From Pseudorasbora parva (lineage: Eukaryota > Chordata > Actinopteri > Cypriniformes > Gobionidae): a stretch of DNA of 64,000 nucleotides. Under the pieces are notes generated by a model. It was given only the letters and a program-made list of their open reading frames with translations, was not told where the DNA came from and searched no databases. The stretch is taken from NCBI RefSeq assembly GCF_024679245.1, contig NC_090174.1, positions 46,498,188 through 46,562,187 on the forward strand, written 5' to 3'. The position numbers and the translations under genes were made by a program. This document shows positions 53,000-64,000 of the stretch, in pieces; the first letter of the stretch is position 1; every line of letters starts with the position of its first letter.

Positions 53000-54130
53000 G
53001 ATATATACAATTAATGAAATGTTGGTTACTTAATCTACAGCTACTGCTTCTGCTGTTTCTCACAAAATGTCCATTTATTTGATTTATTTTTGCATTTATT
53101 CTATTTTATTTTTGTATATTTGTATGTATCTTGATTGTACCTAAGATTAGTAAAGGAATAGTGGTCTAATAAGTTTTCTTTCTAGTATTGCAAAATGTTC
53201 TGTTATCCAAAAATAAAAAACACTAAATTACAAGAAATAAATCTTTCACTCACAGCCAAATATATATATTATATATATAGATAAGATTTTACAAGCCATT
53301 CAGAACTTTTACAAATCAAAACAAAAAGAGAAATTAAACACTAGATTGAAATATATTTATTATAAAATCAGATTATAAATAACTGAATTGCTTTCAATTA
53401 TTGTTTAGGATATCATACAAATTAAGGATGTTAAAATGTTAAGGATATCATAGAAATAAATTAGCCACAAAGTAAATCCTACTTGTTCTGTGTTGAATTT
53501 AAAACTCCAAAATCTAAATATAATTTATTACAAAATAAAGGCTTAATGGTAAGCACATGTAGGAGTTATGTACCGGCCCTCAGTTTATGATCAGCTGTTT
53601 CCTTTCAAAGGTCAGTGTACTAAACTCAGCTTACTGAACAATCTCCTTCATTGACATCCGTTGACAAAAGTCATCCCGTTCTAACCCCCAAAATATCCAT
53701 GTCATGCAAAGTGTCAGAACATAATCATAACCTGCCAAATTGGCTAGTGAGTCGATAGCGTTAGCCACTCCAGTTGATTTTCACCCACATTTGGCAGGTT
53801 GGTGGGTGTTAATATCCGTCCCGGGAGTCGGGATCCTACTAAGGTAGCTGTCTGTAGCAATTAACAGCTTATAGCTTGCTAAGTAGCCAAAACATAAAGG
53901 ATACGTGCCAGCTTTGAGCAGTGTGTCTGTTCTCTGCCATTCATATGCACTGATCAATTATATTTTCATAAAATCCCATTACAGTTTATTAACCTTGAGC
54001 ACAAGTGACAGTAAGGCACGGCTGGTAGTCTATAAAGCGTCCGGGTCAGCCAAACGCTCAAGCTTAGCACACAGTTGGCAGGCTAATCAACCTGCATTCT
54101 CCTGAATCTTCCTATAGCTCTTCAATGATT
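53000..54130. other. No gene seen
   Basis: AT-rich sequence. No supported exon, RNA gene or complete repeat. Confidence 0.4.
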
Positions 54131-54139
54131 TAATAATTC

Positions 54140-55385
<1,246 letters not shown>

Positions 55386-55389
55386 GTGT

Positions 55390-56497
55390 ATACAATTATC
55401 TGCTTTCTCTCCTCCACACAATAATTATATTATTTGCAATTTAACAAATTTATAGGCTACTGAATAATTGTGTGAATTGTTCAGGGCTGCATTTCAGTAG
55501 ATCGCAGAGATCACTGGTACCAAACATAGCTCAAACTGAATTTGAATTGTTTCTGATTAATTTAGCAACTCTTCTTAAATTTTAATAAATACATAATTCA
55601 CATCCTGATTCCTGGATTGTATTTCTGATTACTGGAAGTTCAAGATCCTTTGGTATCACTTCAATCCTGACCAGGCCGTCTGCCTGATAAGAACTACTCT
55701 ATAAGGTTGAAAACTGAGCTCCATCACACATTAGTAATCGTCAGCAGTGTGGAGACACAAGGAGAGAGTGTGAAAACTCAGTAGACCAGAGGATCCAACA
55801 TCCCCCACCAGAAATTCACACATTACCACATGACAGCTGAGCACAAAAACACTAATAAGCCACAAAAGCAGCCTGTGAAGAGCTTGTCCGTTGCAAGTGG
55901 ACATCAAAAACTGCTCAGCTGCAGGCAGCCTAACTAAAATGAACTTCAAACTTCAACTCTTCCCCTATATGCTCAAATTGTTTAAAAGGCTGCTGAAGGG
56001 TGGCAGGCATCCAAAGCTTTTTAATCAAATTGGCAAAGATTTCCTCACTTCTCTAAACAATGTTCACATAATTCCCCATTTTCACTTCAGCAAACTGTAA
56101 TCCATCACTCCGAGCCAGCAGGAGGGCATGAAGACTCCACTACACCACAACTCAAATTTAGCTTTTCTTTTTTTTACTGTAGTCTACACATTGATTAAAA
56201 AATTCTGTTGAAATGATTTTGAGCTTTTATATTATTTTTCTATTAGCGAGGAGAACATTTCCATTAATCAGGATGGATGAAAGCATTTTTACATCAAGTG
56301 GAGACATGCTGGGTTGTGTTTGTGCTATTAAGGGCTTTAAAGTCTAATTAAATCCAAAGGCCTTTTTAAAGAGTGCAATGTTAATGCCAGTAGAAGCTGT
56401 CAGACCAGGCTCTCCACACTCCACAGAAGCATCAGATATTAATACCACATCATTATATTGAAGAGGTGGATTCTAAAATCCACTGTCCTTTAGGTAT
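55390..56497. other. No gene seen
   Basis: No supported coding exon. Ordinary AT-rich flank between two transposon remnants. Confidence 0.4.
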
Positions 56498-56876
56498 TTT
56501 TTTCTCTCATTAATGTACACACAGCACCTCATATTGACAGGAAAAACACAGAATTGTTGACATTTTTGCAGATTTATTAAAAAAAGAAAAACTAAAATAT
56601 CCCATGGTCCTAAGTATTCAGACCCTTTGCTCAGTACTTAGTAGAAGCACCCTTTTGATCTAATACAGCCAGTCTTTTTGGGAAAGATACAACAATTTTT
56701 TCACACCTGGATTTGGGGATCCTCTGCCATTCCTCCATGCAGATCCTCTCCAGTTTTGTCAGGTTGGATGGTAAACATTTTCAGGTCTCTTCAGAGATGC
56801 TCAATTGGGTTTAAGTCAGGGCTCTGGCTGGGCCATTCAAGAACAGTCACGGAGTTGTTGTGAAGCCACTCCTTCG

Positions 56877-57642
56877 TTATTTTAGCTGTGTGCACGGCTT
56901 AGGGTCATTGTCTTGTTGGAAGGTAAACCTTCGGCCAAGTCTGTGGTTTTGAACAATCTGGAGAAGGTTTTCTTTCAGGATATCCCTGTACTTGAACGCA
57001 TTCATCTTTCCCTCGATTGCAACCAGTCGTCCTGTCCCTGCAGCTGACAAGCACCCCCACAGCATGATTCTGCCACCACCATGCTTCACTTTTGGGACGA
57101 TATTGGACAAGTGATGAGCAGTGCCTGGTTTTCTCCACACATACCGCTTAGGATTAAGGCCAAAAAGTTAAATCTTAGTCTCATCAGAATATTATTTCTC
57201 ACCATCTTGGAGTCCTTCAGGTGTTTTTTTTAGCAAATTCCATGCAGGCTTTCATGTGTCTTGTGCTGAGGAGAGGCTTCCGTCTGGCCACTCTGCCATA
57301 AAGCCCTGATTGGTGGAGGGCTGCAGTGATGGTTGACTTTCTAAAACTTTCTCCCATTTCCCGACTGCATCTCTGGAGCTCAGCTACAGTGATCTTTGGG
57401 TTCTTCTTTACCTCTCTCACAAAGGCTCTTCTCCCCAGATAGCTCAGTTTGGCCAGACGGCCAGCTCTAGGAAGGGTTCTAGTCATCCTAAATGTCTTCC
57501 ATTTAGGTATAATGAAGGCCACTGTGCTCTTAGAAACCTTAAGTGCAGTAGGCATTTTTTTGTAACCATGGCTAGATCTGTGGCTTGCCACAATTCTGTC
57601 TTTGAGCTCTATATGCAGTTCCTTTGACCTCATGATTCTCAT
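56877..57642 (-). pseudogene. Tc1-like transposase, decayed
   Basis: The minus frame 57642-57217 starts MRIMRSKELHIELKDRIVAS and has the HTH segments KNPKITVAELQRCSREMGES and SGLYGRVARRKPLLSTRHMK. A second frame, 57140-56877, has VKHGGGRIMLWGCLSAAGTG and [12 protein letters not shown] frameshift or loss near 57200 separates them. Its 5' region continues at 60796 beyond the LINE insertion. Confidence 0.88.
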
Positions 57643-57784
57643 TTGTTCTCAATCAATCAATCAAAAAATTTTATATAGCGCCTTACAACAACCAAAAGGA
57701 GTACAAACGCTTTCCAGTAAAAACAGCAATGGACAACAGAAAGTAACAACATAACTGTATATAAAATAGCAGTCAAGTCTGAGG

Positions 57785-59860
57785 CTACATGTTAAAAGCT
57801 TGTATGAATAAATGTGTTTTCAGCTGCGCTTTAAAAACACTCAACACAGTGATGCTTATGCTTCGTAAGTGTGCTGGAAGTGCGTTCCACAGCTTTGGTC
57901 CCTGGACGGCAAATGACCGGCCTCCAAACTTTTTATACTTGAACTTGGGAGTAACCAGAGAGGTATATTCAAAGGAGTGGAGAGTTCTTGCTGGCTGATA
58001 GACCGTTACCAATTTGGCGAGGCAGGCTGGGGCCAGACCATAGATGGCCTTGAACACAAACAACTTATACTCCACCCTAAGCCGCACTGGGAGCCAGTGA
58101 AGAGAGTGGACGACAGGGGTGATGTGTGAATGTTTGGAGGTGTTGGAGAAAAGACGTGCTGCCGCGTTTTACACAAATTGAAGCCAACTAAGGAGTGATA
58201 GATTTAGTCCAGTGTAGAGGGCATTGCAGTAGTCTATCTTCAAGCTGATGAAGGCATGAATTGCTTTTTCAAGGTCAGCTCGGGACAAGAATGATTTGAC
58301 TGTACTGAGCAGTCTTAGCTGATAAAAACTTGCCTTCACTACTGCACCAATCTGTTTATCGTACTGCAATTAAAAAAATAAAATAACACCCAGGTTACGC
58401 ACAGTGGGAGCAAACTGAGGTGTGAGGACCAAAACTAAAAGAACTGCTGGATGAATCCAGGCTGAACAGGATGTACTCAGTCTTTTCTTCATTCAAATGA
58501 AGGAAATTCTTGGAAAGCCACTGTTAGATGTCCTGAAGGCAATTATGGAGAGGGTCCAATGCAAAACGGTTGCTCAGAATCACAGGGAGATAGATCTGGA
58601 GGTCGTCTGCATAGAAATGAAATTGAACGTTGTGATTGGAGATGATTTGACCAAGTGGCAGCATATAGAGTGAGAACAGAATAGGACAGAGAATGGAACC
58701 TTGAGGCACACCAGATGACATGGGGCAACTGAGGAGGAAAAGTCATTAAGCATTACTGAAAAAGTTCTGTTAGTGAGTTATGAGGAGAACCAATTTAGCA
58801 CCGCACCCTGCAGACCAGCAACATGTTGAAGACGAGAGGGGAGGATGGCATGATCCACAGTGTCAAATGCAGCGGTATGGTCCAGTAACACCAAAACCAC
58901 AGAGCTTTTACTATCCAGGGCTCCACGAATGGCATTATGGACCATCAGTAACGCTGATTCAGTGCTATGTCTAGACCTAAAACCAGACTGAAATGTATCA
59001 CCAATGACGTGCATTTGAAGATGAGCCTGGAGTTGGGTGAAAACAAGCTTCTCCATCAACTTAAGAAAGAAATGACAGGTGAAAAATAGGGTGGAAGTAA
59101 GACCGTATGGAGGGATCAAGGTTGGGTTTCTTGAGCAACGGTCTAACAGTGGCATGTTTGAGAGCAATAGAAACAGTACCCAAACTAAGACAGCTGTTTA
59201 TGAAGGAAACAAGGCAGGGACCTATGATGTCAACAGCCTCCTTCAAAATCCTTGCGGGAACAGCATCTAGAGGGCAGGTGGTAGACTTCAACTCGAGGAC
59301 AGTTTTTTTGAGGTCCACAAGAGTAACTTCATCAAAGTTCTCTAACACACATTGCGCCGCATGAAAAGGCATAGCAGCAGTAGTAGCTTGTGTAATGGTT
59401 TGCCTAACAGCCAAAACCTTGTCCAAAAATACTGTTTGAATGCATTGCATGTATTTTCAGAAACATCATTCAAGGCAACAGACACCGGATTTATGACAGA
59501 ATTAATAGTACTGAATAAAATTCCAGGGCGGTGGCTATTGCTGTTGATGAGATAGAAGAGGTACTGTCCTTTAGCTTCCTTCAGTGCTCTCTGATAGGTG
59601 ACCAGACTGTCTCTAAACATCTCCAGTGACACATGCAGCCTGTCCTTCTTCCATTTGCGCTCAGCCTGTCTACACTGGCGCCTGAGGGCCCAAGTTCTAT
59701 CATTGATCCAGGGGTCCAATGGACCATTGGTCGACTTTACCTTGTAGAGCGAAACAGACTCCATAATCTGGCAGCAAATATGAATGTTAAAATCACCACA
59801 GATTAGAATGTTGTCAAACTATGACAAAAACTCTGTCAGGAACTCTGAGAACTCCCTTAA
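57785..59860 (-). pseudogene. L2-type LINE polyprotein, decayed
   Basis: Minus-strand pieces in order: end of endonuclease ILICGDFNIH (about 59800); linker LDPWINDRTWALRRQCRQAE; RT with [55 protein letters not shown] and [10 protein letters not shown]; then SLKIDYCNALYTGL and RSFAVQGPKLWNALPAHLRS. The FYADD box and PQGS motif are intact. Stops and frameshifts split it into at least five frames. Confidence 0.88.
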
Positions 59861-59879
59861 GAAAACCTTGTTTAATTAT

Positions 59880-60470
59880 TGTTTAAAGATTACTGCACAA
59901 AAACAAGGACAGGGTAGTGTTAGCACAAAAACCTGTAACTCATAGCTGGAATACCCTCTAGTGGACAGCTGGCGACACTTCAGGGACTGTCTATGTGTGG
60001 TGGCTATCCCCCGCCCCTACCCGCTTGCCGCGGGGTGTTTAAGTAAAGGTAGCCAGAGGGAAGAAAGCTCCCAAGTCACCTGGGGGAAGCCCAGAAATCC
60101 AGATAGTGAGAGGAGATATCATTGAGGACAAATATTTTGTTATTGAGCAATCTGGTGTTGCAAAGTGCAATGGGGAAAGTAGTTAAGTTGACAGGCGGCG
60201 ATGTCACACAAGCAATTGGACAATTTCCTTGGACGTTCCAACACGGCAGGACACGAAAATGGGATGGCAGTGTTGGAACTAACCGACATTCATCGACGCT
60301 TCATCACTTGGTCTCCTCTCCACCATAAGCTGGTGTGTGGTGAGCGTTCTGGCTGCCGTCGCATCATCCAGGTGGGTGCTGCACATTGGTGGTGGTTGAG
60401 GAGATTCCCCCTTCTATGTAAAGCGTGCCTAGAAAAGCGCTATATAAATGTAACGAATTATTAAATTGAG
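59880..60470 (+). repeat. SINE-like repeat with L2-type tail
   Basis: The 3' part has gtgggtgctgcacattggtg, gaggagattccccc and gcctagaaaagcgctatata, then a short (ATT)n. I recognise this as a common cyprinid short repeat whose tail resembles LINE L2. The 5' part (59880-60200) is unassigned. Confidence 0.5.
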
Positions 60471-60599
60471 CCACCGGTAGCATTCCCGCAATCTTCGAAC
60501 ATTGCCAAATCCTGATTGATCTCCACACCTCGGCAACGAAGAATCCAGGTGAGTCCTCAGCCTGACATGTAACCCACCTCTCCAACCGCGTCTTCTGCG

Positions 60600-60861
60600 G
60601 CGCTTACTGCCTGGTAGCAGACAGACTCAGGAAATGAGGAATTAATGTCAACAATAGTGGTGGATGTTTAAAGGACTGGGCATTTATGAGGCGATTAGTT
60701 GTAAAACGCAATTCCAGCAGTGTGGTGCGGTCATAAACAGTGAACAGCAAGTGGCTGGCCAAACACAGCCGCGCCATCTTGGAATCTCCAATCTTTGCTC
60801 TGACATGCACAGTTGTAAGGTATTTTATAGACAGGTGTGTGGCTTTCCTAATCAAGTCCAA
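60600..60861 (-). pseudogene. 5' end of the L2 LINE ORF
   Basis: The minus frame contains MARLCLASHLLFTVYDRTTL and LELRFTTNRL, then PPLLLTLIPHFL. This fits the N-terminal start of L2 ORF2 (YDRTTLLELR...PPLL..IP). The SINE-like block separates it from the rest. Confidence 0.55.
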
Positions 60862-61177
60862 TCAATATAATCAAACACAGTTGGACTCAAATAAAGGTGT
60901 AGAACTATCTCAAGGATGATCAGAAGAAATTAACAGCACCTGAGTTAAATATATGAGTGTCGCAGCAAAGGGCCTGAATACTTAGGACCATGTGATATTT
61001 CAATTTTTCTTTTTTTAATAAATCTACAGAAATGTCAACAATTCTGTGTTTTTCTGTCAATATGGGGTGCTATGTGTAAATTAATGAGAAAATTTTAACT
61101 TAAATAATTTTAGCAAATGGCTACAATATAACCAAGAGTGAAAATTTAAGGGGGTCTGAATACTTTTCGTGTATGTG

Positions 61178-62238
61178 CACAGTATTCTGTGTTACAGATC
61201 GGTACTGAAGGTGTACAACGGGTATCCTAGAGAGAGTGACAATATGTTGTTCTGGGCAAGCTGGTGCCTGCTCCAGACCTGGAAGGTCAGTATGTGCCTA
61301 ATTCCAGGGTGAAAGCGTCAACAAGTGATCTATGAAGCCAAGAATCTGATACACTTAACATGTGTGGAGATTTAGTCATCTATTTTCTCTTAGTCAATCA
61401 GAAACAATGTAACCTAAAGCTAGACCTTGGAAAAGGCTATAATTGTTGCGTAAATTATATGTATGCAGAGCGCGTGACCTACAAACTCCTTGTGAGACTT
61501 GAAGCTGGCTTCTGCTGATGAAACTGCAAACTAATCTTCAGTACATTGTTCTTTAATTAATTGCACTCCTGACTCTTGATTTTCATTCTTCACAACTGGT
61601 TGTGGGTCCTCAACTGTTGTTCCCTAGCAGTGTTCTGCAAGTTCTTTTAGACTTTAATGGCTTCTGCGTTTATTCATCCTGGAGTAATGTATAACATTCA
61701 TTAGTTACCACTTTCCTCACCAAGCGATTGAACAAGTATGTGCTTGTGCTTTCGTCATTAAACGATCATGTGCTGGTGTCATGGATGCGTATACAATGCT
61801 TAGTGTTAATGAAAGACATCACACTGTATGCACACATTCTCTGAATGTATCAAGTCCAAATTGAGTCCTATTTTCATGCTATTAGGCACATCTTTGAATT
61901 ACGCATTGCAATCTTTTGTGTTTTAGGTCCTAAAGGAAATAAACTAAATGTAAAATTGACTGGTTATACAACACAATGCAACACACACAAGGTTACAGTT
62001 TGTGGAGTAATTTGGCGGGAGAGTTTGTGGCTGGTATTGCAAACTCAGAACTTTTTTTTTACATTTCACAACTACTTTAACACACAGTTTTGTCTCTTAA
62101 CCTCCAGATATTTCCTGCTCTAAAGCCTCTGTGTTATCTTCCCCCTTTTACTTCCTCCTCATGCTGGTGGCTTATTAGTGATCACACACATGCTGTCCGC
62201 TTCACACAAACACTCATCAGCGCATGATACACACACAC
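61178..62238. other. No gene seen
   Basis: No supported coding exon or repeat in this stretch. Confidence 0.4.
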
Positions 62239-62306
62239 CTCGGAGAGCTCCCCAGGGAAGCAACACCGGGCCACGGCGAGGACGAGGAGCCATGCAGATC
62301 CAACCA
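62239..62306 (-). CDS. Possible signal-peptide exon of an unidentified minus-strand gene
   Basis: A strong acceptor (ccttactctcttctgcag) precedes 68 nt. Read from phase 1, this gives VGSAWLLVLAVARCC and then FPGELSE, and ends exactly in phase 0 at GAG|gtgtgt. If the previous exon ended in A, the first codon would be ATG split by the intron, and the 23 residues would form a signal peptide. The GC content is higher than the surroundings. On the plus strand there is an alternative: ATG at 62291 with MQIQPLQKR up to a gtaagg donor. No partner exon was found within the window, so this is tentative. Confidence 0.33.
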
Positions 62307-63259
62307 CTGCAGAAGAGAGTAAGGTTTGAACATCATCTCATCTAGAAAGATAAAGTAAGAAAGTAAAATAAAAAATGCAAGATATGTAACAAGGAACAGA
62401 GATATGCATGGTGGGGGAAGAAATATCTCTATTAAATAATCTAAAGTTTGAACTTTGCATAAGGTCTCTGAGAATCATAGGATTTGGAAACTTTTTCAAA
62501 CAATTTTACTGTTAATTATACCTGGTATTTTGAGCCAGATGCTGTTCTCCACTCAGGGACTCTCTTTTGCGTTGATTCTGAAAAAATATTTCTAAGACAG
62601 CAAGAATCGTTGATTATTCAGTTTGTTTGAGTACATCTGCCGAAAGTGTGGAGGAAGAGGGAGGAGTGAAAGGGACAGAGGACAGATCTTCCTGTTTTAA
62701 ACATGCTTTAAAACTGTTTTTTTCCCTCATCTCTCCAGGTCTATCCACACATCTACCTGCCTCTTTCTGATCTAGGCTCTTCTCTTAGAGTATTTGACAG
62801 ACTGTGGTTGACACTCGATTTAAGGGGGTGTCAGTTTGTCAAATACCCCAAGAGAGGGGGCACAAATCACCAGAGCTCTGCGACACCTCGCTCGACTTAA
62901 GCGATCCTGTCACACTCATGTTCAACCGTGTTTGCAGTACATGTGTAAGTTTAGCTACTTATGCTTGTGCAAAATGTCTATGGGGAAATAAAGACCACAG
63001 GAAGAGTTTTCCACATAACAATTTATTCATGTATAATGTGCATTTTTTCATTAGCTCTATATCGCAGCAATCTTTCTGGATGGTTGAGCGCGTAGAGTGG
63101 ATACATAGATTGAAAAACAAACAACAGAAATGTCCCATTGTTGCTGTCTGTACAGGGGTCATTATGATATAATAAAGTACTCTTACACTCTTAATATGAT
63201 TCAGATAACTAGTGTTTAGCATTCTGAGGACACTGAAAGCTGCTGATGACAGTCAGAGT

Positions 63260-63410
63260 GCATAATTCCTTCACTACATTGTGAAATTTGCGTGTCATTG
63301 TTAGTATGCATTGTGATGCGTGTGGGATTGTGCTATCTGTGTGCTTTGGGGGATTGTGCTTTGGATAAAAGCGCTATATAAATGCAGTCCATATCTGTAT
63401 TTGTGAATTA
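63260..63410 (+). repeat. LINE/SINE 3'-tail-like fragment
   Basis: It ends tgctttggataaaagcgcta then tataaatgcagtcc, the conserved tail of fish L2-type elements and partner SINEs. Confidence 0.55.
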
Positions 63411-63894
63411 AATCTAATGTTTTGTTTACCTTTAACAATTCAATTCTGTGTAAAGTGGTTGTTTAGTGACAACATGAAACTTTTCCAGAAAGATATATTG
63501 GTGCTTGCAAGAATGGTTTGTTGATTCTTTTTTTTGTCAACTGTGCATTACGATTTTGAACTGACAATGCCAACTTTCAATTCAAATTCTGAATTTGAAT
63601 TCATTTTAAATTAAGGATTTTAATTGAAGGATGTTGGATTATATTTTAAGTAGAATTTACTCAGCGTAAAGGAAATATTCTATGTAATAAAAAAAAGATT
63701 TATCTCCCATGGTGCATTAACTGTACTAATGTGTTGAATTTAAATTGTAATTCAGTAAAATCCATTGAACGATTTTAGTTTAAGGTGACGTAGTTAGACA
63801 TTACTACATGCACTAACTATGGTAATAACAGTACAGTTTGCATAATTACAAGAAACTGACCCTAAACCAACAGTATCTCTACAGCGAGTATGCT

Positions 63895-64000
63895 ACACTC
63901 TAAAAAAAATATATTAAAAAAATAAGCTAGCTGGTTGCCTTAAAATGTTTAGTTCATTGAAATAAAACATTTGAGTTAATATAATGAACACATTTTTGAA
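63895..64000 (+). mobile_element. TIR end of the 50856-51960 MITE family, cut by window end
   Basis: It contains ctggttgccttaaaatgttt, agttcattgaa and ttgagttaatataatgaaca, matching 50880-50950. Confidence 0.65.

Larger units (their letters stand above)
57646..60794 (-). mobile_element. L2-type LINE inserted in the Tc1 element
   Basis: On the minus strand it runs from about 60794 (5', aagatggcgcggctgtg) to a (TTGA)n tail at 57650-57665 after ggcgctatataaaatttt. A short tttg is repeated at the two junctions (57642-57645 and about 60794-60797). A SINE-like block (about 59880-60470) replaces part of the endonuclease region. Confidence 0.78.
56498..61177 (-). mobile_element. Tc1-like transposon carrying a nested L2 LINE
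   Basis: The left end (56510-56640) and right end (about 60955-61080) are inverted copies sharing tattgacag, acacagaattgttgacattt and ggtcctaagtattcag. The right end extends about 100 bp further, to gggggtctgaatactttt, so the left outer end is lost. The body flanks the LINE: gacctcatgattctcatttg on one side and tttgctctgacatgcac on the other. Confidence 0.8.

Noticed and set aside
62804..63172. 122-codon plus-strand frame near the window end
   Set aside because: No recognisable domain, no clear promoter or splice signals, and low-complexity surroundings.

Overview
The window is vertebrate nuclear DNA, most likely from a cyprinid (carp/zebrafish-type) fish. It is AT-rich, with short exons in long introns, GT-AG splice sites, many (CA/TG)n, (TA)n and (GA)n microsatellites, and a teleost-style mix of mobile elements: Tc1/mariner, hAT, Harbinger, TTAA-flanked MITEs, L2/CR1-type LINEs, an I-type LINE with RNase H, and a DIRS-type remnant. 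There is no bacterial, phage or CRISPR content.

One host gene could be rebuilt in full phase. On the minus strand, 14 coding exons between 42345 and 1497 encode the first 554 codons of an ARHGAP20-type Rho GTPase-activating protein. The order is N-terminal MSP-type start, PH domain, Ras-associating domain, then RhoGAP domain with the GIFRR arginine finger. Every splice junction keeps the frame. The long C-terminal exon(s) lie beyond position 1. An intron acceptor just upstream of the start codon (exon from 42402) implies at least one further 5' untranslated exon.

Layout by position: 1-13500 is intron 13/14 with a 2.9-kb foldback element (2060-4945) holding an LTR-like insert, a TIR element at 10851-11999 and a TTAA element at 12670-13085. 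13544-29351 holds exons 13 to 5, separated by MITEs, a DIRS relic and a microsatellite-carrying repeat. 29352-35838 is intron 4, with a hAT element, an L2 split by a Harbinger element, and a Tc1-like element. 35839-42402 holds exons 4 to 1. 42403-64000 is upstream of the gene and almost entirely repeats, including two three-layer nests: Tc1 > I-type LINE > TTAA element at 43.5-48 kb, and Tc1 > L2 > SINE-like sequence at 56.5-61.2 kb. A possible signal-peptide exon of another minus-strand gene lies at 62306-62239.

I see no previously undescribed multi-gene system. The most interesting points are CA repeats lying directly against two 5' splice sites of the RhoGAP gene (intron positions +4 and +9), a Met at a RhoGAP position normally held by Lys, TTAA elements whose terminal G run has expanded to 19-25 bases, and several near-perfect hairpins of 21-24 bp. 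No similarity search was run: exon and family calls rest on reading translations against remembered family patterns.
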